Source of the DNA: VRUE01 sp963837735
GTDB taxonomy: Bacteria > Actinomycetota > Thermoleophilia > Solirubrobacterales > 70-9
NCBI GenBank assembly: GCA_963837735.1
Contig: CAWIOM010000010.1
Coordinates: forward strand, 1-64,000
Direction: 5' to 3'
DNA length: 64,000 nucleotides
Each line of letters opens with the position of its first letter. Position 1 is the first letter of the stretch. The translations under genes and the position numbers were made by a program. Positions 17,657 through 26,052 of this stretch are shown here, in pieces. The notes beneath the pieces were generated by a model that was not told where the DNA came from, did not search any database, and saw only the letters and a program-made list of their open reading frames with translations.

Positions 17657-19225
17657 GTGGCCGGTAGCGATCCGGAAAGGGAGGACCTCGCCGAGGTCCT
17701 CGCCCGCCGGGCGCTGACCGAGGACGCGGCCCGGCCCGACGCGGTCGAGCGGCGCCGCGCCGCGGGCGGCCGCACGGCGCGCGAGAACCTCGACGACCTC
17801 ATCGACCCGGGATCGTTCGTCGAGTACGGGCGCTTCGCGATCGCCGCCCAGCGCGGCCGCCGCGAGGTCGACGACCTGATCGCCCGGACGCCGGCCGACG
17901 GCCTGATCGGCGGCACCGCCCGCGTCAACGGCGAGCTCTTCGGCGAGCGCGCCGCCTGCGCCGTGATCTCCTACGACTACACGGTGCTGGCCGGCACCCA
18001 GGGGGCTCTCGGCCACCGCAAGAAGGACCGGCTCTTCGAGCTGATCGAGCGCCTGCGGCTGCCGACGGTGCTCTTCGCCGAGGGCGGGGGAGGGCGCCCC
18101 GGCGACACCGACTACCCGGTCGTCTCGGCGCTCGACGCCCGCGCCTTCGCGCTCTGGGCGAAGCTCTCGGGCGTTGTGCCGCGGATCGCGGTCGTCGCCG
18201 GTCGCTGCTTTGCCGGCAACGCCGTTCTGGCCGGCTGCTCTGACCTGATCGTCGCCACCGAGAACATCTCGCTGGGGATGGGCGGCCCGGCGATGATCGC
18301 CGGCGGCGGCCTCGGAGACGTCGACGCGGACGAGATCGGGCCGCTCGAGATGCAGGCCGGCAACGGCGTCGTCGACGCGGTTGCCGCCGACGAGGCGGGA
18401 GCGACCGCGCTGGCCAGGCGGCTGCTCTCCTACTTCCAGGGCGTCGTGCCGCCTGGCGCCGAACCCGACCAGGAGCGTCTGCGGGAGATGGTCCCCGAAC
18501 GGCAGCGCCGCGCCTACGCGGTGCAACCGATTGTCGAGACGCTCTGCGACGAGGGCTCGGTGACCGTGCTGCGCGAGCGCTTCGCGCCGGAGATGCTGAC
18601 CGCACTGGGCCGGATCGAGGGGCGCCCGCTGGGCGTGATCGCCAACGACACCCGCCACATGGCGGGCGCGATCACCAGCGACGCCGGCGACAAGGCGGCC
18701 CGCTTCCTGCAGCTCTGCGATGCCTTCGGGCTGCCGGTCGTGACCCTGGTCGACACGCCCGGGATGATGGTCGGGCCGAAGGCCGAGGCGACGGGCCTTG
18801 TTCGCCACACCTCACGGATGCTGGTCGCCGGCGCCGCCCTGCGGGTGCCGCTGGTTTCGGTCGTCCTCCGTCGCGGATACGGGCTGGGCGCCCAGGCGAT
18901 GGTCGGAGGAAGCCTCCACGAGCCGCTGCTCACGGTCGCCTGGCCGAGCGCCCACCTCGGCCCGATGGGCCTGGAGGGCGCTGTGAGGCTGGCGCTTCGC
19001 AAGGAGCTCGAGGCGATCGCCGACGAGGCTGAGCGCGAGCAACGGGTCCGCGACCTGACCGCGGCCGCCGAGGAGAACGCGAAAGCGCTGAACGCGGCGG
19101 CGCTGTTCGAGCTCGACGATGTGATCGACCCCGCCGAGACCCGCTCGCTGATCGACTCGACGCTGCGCGCCGCGAGCGCCGGGCGCCCGCCGGGCTCCGG
19201 TCACCGCTTCGTCGACGTCTGGTAG
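17657..19225 (+). CDS. Biotin-dependent acyl-CoA carboxylase, carboxyltransferase (beta) subunit
   Basis: A 522-residue carboxyltransferase that would move a carboxyl group from carboxybiotin to an acyl-CoA. The N-terminal crotonase-like half shows RARENL-type RTARENLDDLIDPGSFVEYG, ISYDYTVLAGTQG and the acyl-CoA-binding GGGGRPGD. The C-terminal half shows PLGVIANDT, FLQLCDAFGLPVVTLVDTPG, the RRGYGLGAQAM biotin-side turn and WPSAHLGPMGLEGAV. No biotin carboxylase or carrier gene is nearby, so the partner lies elsewhere. The substrate (propionyl-, methylcrotonyl- or geranyl-type CoA) cannot be read from sequence. Its 3' end overlaps the convergent YihY gene by 25 bases. Confidence 0.92.
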   Translation: MAGSDPEREDLAEVLARRALTEDAARPDAVERRRAAGGRTARENLDDLIDPGSFVEYGRFAIAAQRGRREVDDLIARTPADGLIGGTARVNGELFGERAACAVISYDYTVLAGTQGALGHRKKDRLFELIERLRLPTVLFAEGGGGRPGDTDYPVVSALDARAFALWAKLSGVVPRIAVVAGRCFAGNAVLAGCSDLIVATENISLGMGGPAMIAGGGLGDVDADEIGPLEMQAGNGVVDAVAADEAGATALARRLLSYFQGVVPPGAEPDQERLREMVPERQRRAYAVQPIVETLCDEGSVTVLRERFAPEMLTALGRIEGRPLGVIANDTRHMAGAITSDAGDKAARFLQLCDAFGLPVVTLVDTPGMMVGPKAEATGLVRHTSRMLVAGAALRVPLVSVVLRRGYGLGAQAMVGGSLHEPLLTVAWPSAHLGPMGLEGAVRLALRKELEAIADEAEREQRVRDLTAAAEENAKALNAAALFELDDVIDPAETRSLIDSTLRAASAGRPPGSGHRFVDVW

Positions 19226-20055
19226 CCGCCGCCGGCGGCCGGGGAGTCGATCTGCGCATTGAGCACGTGGCCGAAGAGGATCGCGATGTTGGTGATCCAG
19301 AGCCAGACGAGCAGCGCCACCAACCCGGCCAGGGTGCCATAGGTGGCGTCGTAGGAGCCGAAGTTGGCGAGGTAGAAAGCGAAGGCCGTCGAAGCGAGGG
19401 CCCAGGCGAGGACCGCGACCAGGCTGCCGGCCGAAAACCAGCGGATGCCGCGGAAGGTCGGCTCCAGCGAAGTCGAGTAGAGCAGGCCGATCATCGCCAC
19501 GAAGATCGCCGCCATCGCCGGCAGCTTGAGCACCTCCCAGAGGGTGACCGCGGTCGAGCCGATGCCGGCCGAGTCGGCGATCGCGCCGACGACAGGGCCG
19601 CTCAGCACCAGGCCGAGGGTGAGCAGCGCTGCGAGCACCAGCATCGCCAGGGTGATCGCGAGTTGCTGTGGGCGCTGCTTCCAGAACGGCCGCTCGTCGC
19701 TGCGCCCGTGGATCAGGTTGGAGGCACGGCCGAAGGCCCCGATGTAGCCGGAGGCCGACCAGATCGCGACGGCAATGCCGAGGACGAAGGCGAGCCCGGC
19801 GGTGCCGCGGTGGGAGGCGATCGATTCGACCGGGCCGGCGAAGGTTTCGGCCGCAGAGTCAGGGCCTATTTCTTCGATCACTTCGACGACGTTCCGAGTC
19901 GTCGACTGCGGGTCGCCGACCAGGCCCACGATCGAGACCAGCGCAATCAGCGCCGGGAACAGCGAGAGCAGCCCGTAGTAGGTGAGGGCGGCGGCCCAGT
20001 CGGCGATCCCGTCTTCCCTGAACTGGTCGACGGCCTTCTTCATCGCGGCTCCCAC
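19201..20055 (-). CDS. YihY/BrkB family inner-membrane protein
   Basis: A protein of about 284 residues with six membrane helices and the family signature FREDGIADWAAALTYYGLLSLFPALIAL at the N-terminus, SASGYIGAFGRASNLIH in the middle and TYGTLAGLVALLVWLW near the end. YihY/BrkB proteins were once called ribonuclease BN in error; their transport function is unresolved. The GTG at 20053-20055 is chosen because a TACCTT hexamer lies six bases upstream (20062-20067); an ATG four codons later is the alternative. It is divergent from the cupredoxin lipoprotein gene, and its C-terminal codons overlap the end of the carboxyltransferase gene. Confidence 0.92.
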   Translation of the reverse strand: MGAAMKKAVDQFREDGIADWAAALTYYGLLSLFPALIALVSIVGLVGDPQSTTRNVVEVIEEIGPDSAAETFAGPVESIASHRGTAGLAFVLGIAVAIWSASGYIGAFGRASNLIHGRSDERPFWKQRPQQLAITLAMLVLAALLTLGLVLSGPVVGAIADSAGIGSTAVTLWEVLKLPAMAAIFVAMIGLLYSTSLEPTFRGIRWFSAGSLVAVLAWALASTAFAFYLANFGSYDATYGTLAGLVALLVWLWITNIAILFGHVLNAQIDSPAAGGGYQTSTKR

Positions 20056-20133
20056 AGCGCCAAGGTACCCGCCGGCGTGGTCGCCGACCCGTGAGCGGCG
20101 GGCGGGAATCCACGGACCGGCTACCGTGACGGG

Positions 20134-20557
20134 ATGAAGACGAAGGCTCTGCTCATCCCCGCCCTGGTCCTGACCGCGATTGCACTGGGGTCGTGCGGGG
20201 GAGAGCAGCAGCAGCGAGACGAGCGCCGAAACGGAAGCGACGGCCACCTCCCCGAATCCGGCCGACGAGTCGTCGCCCGCCGCGAGCGGCAAGCTCGAAC
20301 GTTCGGCGAAAGTCGAAATCGTCGATTTCGCCTACAGCCCCGACCCGGTCCAGGTCGAGACCGGGGGCAAGGTGATCTGGCAGAACATGGACTCCGCCCC
20401 GCACACGGCGACAGCCGACGACGGCAGCTTCAACACCGGCACCCTCGAGGAAGGCAAGCTCAAGTCGGAGACCTTCAAGGAGCCCGGCGTCTACACCTAC
20501 TTCTGCGAAATCCACCCGACGATGCACGGCACCGTCGAAGTGATCGACAAGGAATAG
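20134..20557 (+). CDS. Cupredoxin (plastocyanin-like) lipoprotein, one frameshift
   Basis: A small blue-copper type protein, predicted as a lipoprotein on the outer face of the membrane. The N-terminal MKTKALLIPALVLTAIALGSCGG carries a lipobox whose Cys is residue 21. A Ser/Thr/Glu-rich linker of about 35 residues follows, then the cupredoxin domain with the copper ligands His (SAPHTAT), Cys and His (YFCEIHP) and Met (TMHG). One extra G in the GGGGG run at about 20197-20201 separates the signal peptide from the rest. The corrected protein has 140 residues and should shuttle electrons. A TACCGT hexamer six bases before the ATG (20122-20127) suggests a leaderless transcript. It is the first of two similar cupredoxins in the window. 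Confidence 0.88.
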
Positions 20558-20563
20558 CGACGC

Positions 20564-22237
20564 TCAGGAGTGCTCGGGCGCCCAGCGGTCGTCGACCACC
20601 GTGTGGGCGACCTGGTGGCTGCGTTGGTGGCCGGTGACGGCGCCGATGAACTGGTCCCGCTCGAGCGCCAGCAGCGTGGTCGCCTCTGTCGTCCGCACGG
20701 TGGCGGTTCGGGGCACGTCGCGGAGCAGGGCGATCTCGCCGAAGCTCTCCCCGGGCCCCTCGTGGCGGCGGAAGACGCCGTCTTCGAGCACTTCCACCTG
20801 ACCCGCCTCGATCAGGTAGAAGCGGTCACCCGGGTCGCCCTGGGTGATCACCTCGTTGCCGGCCGGCGTCCGCACGGGGACCAGGTCGTGGCTGATCCGC
20901 TCAAGCGTCGCGACCGGCAGGGGGGCGAAGATCGAGTTGCCGCGCAGGAGCTGGAACTGGTCCTCGGCGACCGGGGCGCCGACCTCGAAGGCACGCAGCC
21001 GTACCCAGGTGAGGACGACGAAGATCGGCAGCAGCGCCGCGACCAACAGCAGCGCTCCGCGAATGCCGAGCACCTCGTAGAAGACGGAGGCGCCGATCGC
21101 TCCGAGCGCCATCGCGGCCAGTCGCGCCGACTCGAGCGAGCCGATCACCCGGCTCAGGGTCTCATCGGAGCCGAGCCGCTGGAGCAGGGTTTTGGCGGCG
21201 ACCTCGACCACGGTGTAGCCGCCGCCGACCACCAGCCAGCCGAGATAGGCGGCGACGGCCGCCGTCCAGAGGGCCGGTAGGGCGGTCGCCAGCCCGATGA
21301 CGGCGCAGCCGGCCGCAATGCCGATCGCCAGGCGCCCTCGCCCGACCAGCACGGAGAGCAGGGCGCCGCCGAGCAGGGCGCCGACGCCCCAGGCGGCATT
21401 CAGGTAGCCGACACTGCCGTGGTCGAGGTGGAGCAGGTCGAGGGCGAGGATCACGACGAGGACCTCGGTCGTGCCCTCGAAGAAGACGATGATGACGAGC
21501 AGGGCGCCGATCAGGCGCAGCCCGGGCTCGGCGATCAGGGTGCGGAAGCCGAGCACCGACTGGCGCCAGAGGCCGGAGATCTCACCGTCTGCCGCGTATG
21601 CGGGACGCTCGTCGCGCTCGATCCAGGTCAGCCCGAGGGTGGTGAGAAGGGCGACGGCGGCGGCGACCCCGAAGACGACCGTGGGCCCGGAGGAGTGGAG
21701 CAGGAGGCCGGTCGTCAGAGCGGCTCCGAGGAAGCCGATGTTGTCCATGGCGCTGTGCGTGACGTTGGCGGCGGTCAGCTCCTGGGGGCTGCGGGCCAGC
21801 GCCGGCAGCAGCGCCGCCTCGGCGGGCACGTAGCCGCTGACCGCGGCGGTGAAGACCCCGGCCAGGACCGCGACGACCCAGGCGGCGCTGTCCATCGCGG
21901 CGGCCGTGCTCGCCGCCGCGAGGACGACGGTGATCGCCATGCCGCTGCCGATCAGCACCGAGCGGCGCGGGAAGCGATCGCCGAGCAGGCCGGCGAAGGG
22001 CGAGGCGAGGGCGCCCGGCAGCAGGCGCACGAGCGCGACGACGCCGACCGCGACCGCGCCGCCGACCTCGAACCCGTACACGCCGAGGGCGATCGCCAGG
22101 CACCAGTTGGAATAGGAGATCCCGACCCTGGCGATGCCGAGCAGGCCGAGGTCGCGGTTGCCGAAGTCGACGGCGAGCGCTCCCAGCGTCGACGTCAGCC
22201 GTCCGGCGATCCGCCGCCTCCCCAAAACACCGTCCAT
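20564..22237 (-). CDS. MFS transporter fused to a C-terminal cyclic-nucleotide-binding domain
   Basis: A 557-residue fusion. Residues 1 to about 415 form a twelve-helix major facilitator (LLGDRFPRRSVLIG is the loop 2-3 signature; MDNIGFLGAALTTGLLL and YLNAAWGVGALLGGALL follow). Residues about 430-545 form a cNMP-binding domain with GDPGDRFYLIEAGQVEV and the phosphate-binding cassette FGEIALLRDVPRTATV, whose Glu and Arg contact the cyclic nucleotide in CAP/PKA domains. Transport should therefore respond to cAMP or cGMP. It lies 37 bases downstream of the CHASE2 cyclase gene on the same strand, so the enzyme and its probable target are co-transcribed. Substrate unknown. Confidence 0.93.
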   Translation of the reverse strand: MDGVLGRRRIAGRLTSTLGALAVDFGNRDLGLLGIARVGISYSNWCLAIALGVYGFEVGGAVAVGVVALVRLLPGALASPFAGLLGDRFPRRSVLIGSGMAITVVLAAASTAAAMDSAAWVVAVLAGVFTAAVSGYVPAEAALLPALARSPQELTAANVTHSAMDNIGFLGAALTTGLLLHSSGPTVVFGVAAAVALLTTLGLTWIERDERPAYAADGEISGLWRQSVLGFRTLIAEPGLRLIGALLVIIVFFEGTTEVLVVILALDLLHLDHGSVGYLNAAWGVGALLGGALLSVLVGRGRLAIGIAAGCAVIGLATALPALWTAAVAAYLGWLVVGGGYTVVEVAAKTLLQRLGSDETLSRVIGSLESARLAAMALGAIGASVFYEVLGIRGALLLVAALLPIFVVLTWVRLRAFEVGAPVAEDQFQLLRGNSIFAPLPVATLERISHDLVPVRTPAGNEVITQGDPGDRFYLIEAGQVEVLEDGVFRRHEGPGESFGEIALLRDVPRTATVRTTEATTLLALERDQFIGAVTGHQRSHQVAHTVVDDRWAPEHS

Positions 22238-22274
22238 TACGGCGCGACGATACCGCTTGGCCGTGCCTGGGCCT

Positions 22275-24020
22275 CTATCCCAGAGTCCAGACTTTTATCG
22301 CCGCGGTTCGCCCTCTCACCGGGAACTCGTCGACGAAGGCGAGGCGCTCGCCGTCGGCCATCCCGGCCCGGGTCGAGTCGGCGATGAAGACCTGATGCGG
22401 GGTCCCTTTGGTCATCCCCTCGAGCCGTGCCGCGGTGTTGGTCGTGTCGCCGACGGCGGTGTATTCGATTCGCCGCTCGGAGCCGACCTGGCCCGACATG
22501 ACGCTGCCGCTGTTGATCCCGACCCCCATCCGAAAGCCCTCGCCGAGCCCCTCGCCGCGCAGCCAGGCGTTGAAGCTCTCGAGCCGCTTGGAGACCATCT
22601 CTTCGGCCGCCGCGACAGCCCGGTCGGCGTGGTCGGGCTGCTCGATCGGCGCCCCGAAGACGGCCATGATCCCGTCGCCCATGTAGGAGACCAGAGTTCC
22701 GCCATGGTCCATGATCGCGTCGCTCATCTCTTCCAGGTAGTGGTTGAGGACCTCGATCACCTGGTCGGGGGGGAGCGACTCGGCGAAGGTGGTGAATCCG
22801 CGCAGGTCGCTGAAGAGAACGCTTCCCTCGCGGCGTACGCCGGCCAGCCGCAGGTTCTCGTCGGCCCGGTCGAGGACGTCGGTGACCACCGTCTCGGGGA
22901 CGAAGCGGGCGAAGGTGTCGCGCACCCGCTGGCGCTCATAGGCGGTGATCAGGGTCGTCACCGCGAGGGCGCCGACGGCGGAGATCAGCAGCGCGCCGAG
23001 CGGGTAGGCGACGGAGACGATCCATCCCTGCCCGAAGGCGAGTTGGGCGGCGAGCAGGAAGAGGAGCCCGAGGGACACGGCGATCGCGAAGGCCGCCAGC
23101 GGGCGGAAGCGGAACTGGGCCGCCGGGGCGACGAGCCCGAAGAGGACGACGAGAGCGAGGTTGACGATGCCCGGCGCCGACTTCAGCGGGAAGCCGTTCT
23201 CGACGGTCCAGATCGCGTTCGCCTGCACTTCGGCACCGGGCATTTCGTGGCCTTCGCCGACCGGCGTCGCGTGGGTGTCCTGCAGCGACGGCGCCGAGGC
23301 GCCGACGACGACGATCTTGTCGCGGAAGGCGTCGGCCGGGACCTTGCCGCGCAGGACCCTCGAGAAGGAGTAGTTCGCGAACGTGGCCGGCGGCCCGCGG
23401 TAGTCGATCCACGGGTACGGGGTGCCCGCCTGCTTGCGGTCTACCGGCTCGCCCGTCGCCGCTTCGACGGCGGCGACCGGCAGGCTCACAAGTCCGGCGA
23501 AGGCGACGGGGAAGCGCCGCAGCACTCCGTTGGGGTCGGACTGGATCGTCGTGTTGCCCGCCCGGGCGCCGATCTGTTCGACCACCTCTTCGCCGCCGAA
23601 GACATTGCTTTCCCCGTTCGCGTTGGTTTCCGTGGTCGAGAGCACGACGCCGTCGGCGCCTTCGACCGCCCGCACGAGGGCGTTGTCCTCGGCCGGCCGG
23701 GTCGGCTCGGTGAACTGGACGTCGTAGGCGATCGCCGCGGCGCCCGCGGCACTCAGCTTTTCGATCAGCCGGCCGTGCACATGGCGCGGGAAGGGCCACT
23801 GCAGGTCGAGCTGGTTGAAGGTCGTGTCGTCGACCTCGACGACGGCGATGTCGTCCGGGCGCGCCTGCTTGCCCCGAATCTCGAAGCGGGTGTCGACCGT
23901 GCTCAGGTCGAGCGTCCGCAGCAGGTGGGTCGCGTATCCGACCACCCCGACGGCGACGGCGAAGACGGCGACCGAGAGCAGCCCGACCAGGCGCGCCCGC
24001 CTGACCTGGCGGGAGCGCAT
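22275..24020 (-). CDS. CHASE2-domain adenylate/guanylate cyclase (class III)
   Basis: A 581-residue receptor enzyme. After one membrane helix (about 10-32) comes an extracellular CHASE2 sensor (40-280; DIAVVEVDDTTF, PRHVHGRLIEKL, IVVVGASAP). Then follow a membrane block of about three helices (286-360) and a class III nucleotide cyclase domain (395-560). The metal-binding Asp pair is present (FSDLRGFT, Asp405; MGDGIM, Asp449), as are the transition-state Asn528 and Arg532 (NTAAR). The adenine-selecting Lys before the second Asp is Ser (VSYMGD), as in some CHASE2 cyclases, so product specificity is open. The ATG overlaps the stop of the NHL protein gene (TGATG), indicating translational coupling. 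Upstream frame in the same phase is a shadow. Confidence 0.94.
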   Translation of the reverse strand: MRSRQVRRARLVGLLSVAVFAVAVGVVGYATHLLRTLDLSTVDTRFEIRGKQARPDDIAVVEVDDTTFNQLDLQWPFPRHVHGRLIEKLSAAGAAAIAYDVQFTEPTRPAEDNALVRAVEGADGVVLSTTETNANGESNVFGGEEVVEQIGARAGNTTIQSDPNGVLRRFPVAFAGLVSLPVAAVEAATGEPVDRKQAGTPYPWIDYRGPPATFANYSFSRVLRGKVPADAFRDKIVVVGASAPSLQDTHATPVGEGHEMPGAEVQANAIWTVENGFPLKSAPGIVNLALVVLFGLVAPAAQFRFRPLAAFAIAVSLGLLFLLAAQLAFGQGWIVSVAYPLGALLISAVGALAVTTLITAYERQRVRDTFARFVPETVVTDVLDRADENLRLAGVRREGSVLFSDLRGFTTFAESLPPDQVIEVLNHYLEEMSDAIMDHGGTLVSYMGDGIMAVFGAPIEQPDHADRAVAAAEEMVSKRLESFNAWLRGEGLGEGFRMGVGINSGSVMSGQVGSERRIEYTAVGDTTNTAARLEGMTKGTPHQVFIADSTRAGMADGERLAFVDEFPVRGRTAAIKVWTLG

Positions 24021-25507
24021 CAGTGGTTTGGAGCCAGGTAGCGCTGACCGGCGTGGATCTTCAGGGTGCGGCCGGTGGTGAAGTCGTTGATCCTGACGAC
24101 ACCCCGTTTGACTTTGAACAGGGTCCCCTTGCATGTGTCCTGCGCCCACCAGATGGTGCCGCGGACGGTAGCGGAGCCGTGTTTGCCCTCGGATCGGAAG
24201 TTGCCCTTGCCGCTCCCCCAAAGCCCGCGGTTCTTGCTTCGCCCGAGCGCACCGAGGCGATTCGTTTTCCGGCAGACCAGGCCGTTTTCCAGCTTCAGCA
24301 CGGTGATCGGCCTGCCGCCGCGCGGCTGCAGCACCCGGAAGGTGCCCGAGAAGAAGTCGGCGCTCTGGGTCCCGCCTCCCGGGCCCTTCGCGGAGGAGAG
24401 CCGGACCCGCCCGTGGTCGGCGTCGAGGACCGCGCCGACCGGGAGCTGCTGGTCCGTTCCGAGGACGACGAACCTGGCCGTGCCCGGAAGGTGGACGCGG
24501 ACGATGCCGCTGACGGTTCCGACGTTGAAAGACTTCCCGTACTTCGGCTTCGGCAGCTTGCCGAAGACCTCGATCCGGTTGTTGCCGGCGTCGGCGACGA
24601 AGACCCTGCCGCCGGCCCCGGCGGCGATCCCCACCGGGGCGTCGAACTGCCCGGGGCCACTGCCTCCGACGCCCCACTGCGAGAGGAACTTGCCCTTGCC
24701 GTTGAAGAGCTCGACCCGGTCGTTGGCCACGTCGGCGACGTAGACCCGGCCCGCGGCGTCGGCGGCCACGGCGACCGGGAAGTCGAACTCGCCCGGCCCG
24801 TCGCCGGTCCTGCCCCACTTGGCCTGGAAGGCGCCGTCGCCGGTGAACTTCTGAATCCGGTCGTTGCCCGAGTCGGCGACGTAAACGGTTCCCGCGGCGT
24901 CGATGCCGATGCCGTCGGGAGTGTCGAAGCGGCCCGCCGCAGTGCCGGTGCCGCCCCATTCCGTGAGGACGGCTCCCGCAGGGCTGAACTTCGCGACCCG
25001 GTCATTGCCGGCGTCGGCCACGTAGACGTTGCCGGCCGCGTCGATCGCGATCCCCTCGGGACCGTCGAGCTTGCCCGAGTCGGCGCCGTGCCCGCCCCAC
25101 TGGGAGAGGAAGGATCCCGTCGCGGTGAATTTCTGCACCCGGTCGTTGCCCTTGTCGGCGACGTAGACGTTGCCCGCGTCGTCGAGGGCGACCGCCTCGG
25201 GGGTCGAGAACTCGCCCGGGCCGGCCCCGGTCGAGCCCCACTGGCCGAGGAATGCGCCGGTTTCCGTGAACCGCTGGATGCGGTCGTTTTCGGAGTCGGC
25301 GACGTAGACCGTGCCCGCTGCGTCGGTCGCGACGGCGACCGGGAAGCCGAACTCGCCCGGCCCGGAGCCCTGCTCACCCCATTCGTCGACGTAGCCGACC
25401 GCGGCCACGGCGGGCGAGCCGGCGAGGGCGCCGAGCAGGGCGGTCAGGCAGAAGAGGGCAAGCGAAGCCCCGAGCGCACCCCTGGAGCCGATCTTCCCTC
25501 TCCCCAT
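24020..25507 (-). CDS. Secreted NHL-repeat beta-propeller protein with novel C-terminal domain
   Basis: A 495-residue exported protein. A signal peptide (SLALFCLTALLGALAGSPAVA) is followed by about six NHL repeats of some 47 residues, each with a GxVYVADxxNDRIQxF-type core (for example TVYVADSENDRIQRF, NVYVADKGNDRVQKF), building a six-bladed propeller (about 40-325). The last 165 residues form a domain shared with the secreted protein at 13609-14838: LWGSGKGNFRS, ATVRGTIW, FKVKRGVVRINDF and AGQRYLA. A GGAGGGA ribosome-binding site precedes the ATG. Its stop overlaps the cyclase start, so the propeller may feed the extracellular CHASE2 sensor; that functional link is inference from coupling only. 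Confidence 0.92.
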   Translation of the reverse strand: MGRGKIGSRGALGASLALFCLTALLGALAGSPAVAAVGYVDEWGEQGSGPGEFGFPVAVATDAAGTVYVADSENDRIQRFTETGAFLGQWGSTGAGPGEFSTPEAVALDDAGNVYVADKGNDRVQKFTATGSFLSQWGGHGADSGKLDGPEGIAIDAAGNVYVADAGNDRVAKFSPAGAVLTEWGGTGTAAGRFDTPDGIGIDAAGTVYVADSGNDRIQKFTGDGAFQAKWGRTGDGPGEFDFPVAVAADAAGRVYVADVANDRVELFNGKGKFLSQWGVGGSGPGQFDAPVGIAAGAGGRVFVADAGNNRIEVFGKLPKPKYGKSFNVGTVSGIVRVHLPGTARFVVLGTDQQLPVGAVLDADHGRVRLSSAKGPGGGTQSADFFSGTFRVLQPRGGRPITVLKLENGLVCRKTNRLGALGRSKNRGLWGSGKGNFRSEGKHGSATVRGTIWWAQDTCKGTLFKVKRGVVRINDFTTGRTLKIHAGQRYLAPNH

Positions 25508-25538
25508 CGCGTAGTCCCTCCGCGGCGAGCCTACTCGC

Positions 25539-25934
25539 TCAGTTGCCGACCAGCAACGCGATCAGGAACAGGGCGAGCATGTGCCACGCCTGGTCGACGG
25601 CGATCAGCAGGGTGCTGCCCGGTTGCGGCTCGACCCCCTTGACGCCGCGCATGTAGGCGTCGAGCAGGCGGCCGTCGTCCTGCACCATGTGGGGCAGAGC
25701 GATCAGCAGCGCGACCCCGACCGCGGCGAGGGCGCCGATGTCCGACGCCAGCCAGATCAGGGCCGGGACGAAGGCGAGCGTGTAGGTGAGGGTGTGGAGG
25801 AGCAGGCCTCTGGTGGACGCCCGGTTGCCGCTCAGTCCGCCGCGCTTGTGCATAGCCTGCATGTCGGTTTGCAGGAGGAAGTCCCCAACGAGGTGGGAAA
25901 CGATGAAGACGGCAAATATTTCTACCCATGGCAT
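25539..25934 (-). CDS. DUF3307 family membrane protein
   Basis: A 131-residue integral membrane protein with about four helices. The N-terminal FIVSHLVGDFLLQTDMQAMHKRG matches the DUF3307 signature (H-x2-GDF-x2-Q), and TLLIAVDQAWHMLALFLIALL is the final helix. The conserved His and Asp residues suggest a metal or substrate site in the membrane, but no function is known. The ATG at 25932-25934 gives the family-typical start. Longer open frame upstream is not conserved and runs into the korA promoter region (25935-26052), which otherwise holds no gene. Confidence 0.88.
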   Translation of the reverse strand: MPWVEIFAVFIVSHLVGDFLLQTDMQAMHKRGGLSGNRASTRGLLLHTLTYTLAFVPALIWLASDIGALAAVGVALLIALPHMVQDDGRLLDAYMRGVKGVEPQPGSTLLIAVDQAWHMLALFLIALLVGN

Positions 25935-26052
25935 GGCGGGCGGGGAAACGTATCGCGCAACGCTCTCTAACCGTCGCCTAACGGTTCCGGCGCAGTCACG
26001 AGGTCGTGGACTGCTACCGTCGTGTATTGGCCGGTAGAGGCGCCGGCGAAAA

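Noticed and set aside
24021..24959. N-terminal extension of the cyclase frame by about 310 codons
   Set aside because: It is the shadow of the NHL protein gene; the cyclase begins with a proper membrane helix at 24018-24020.
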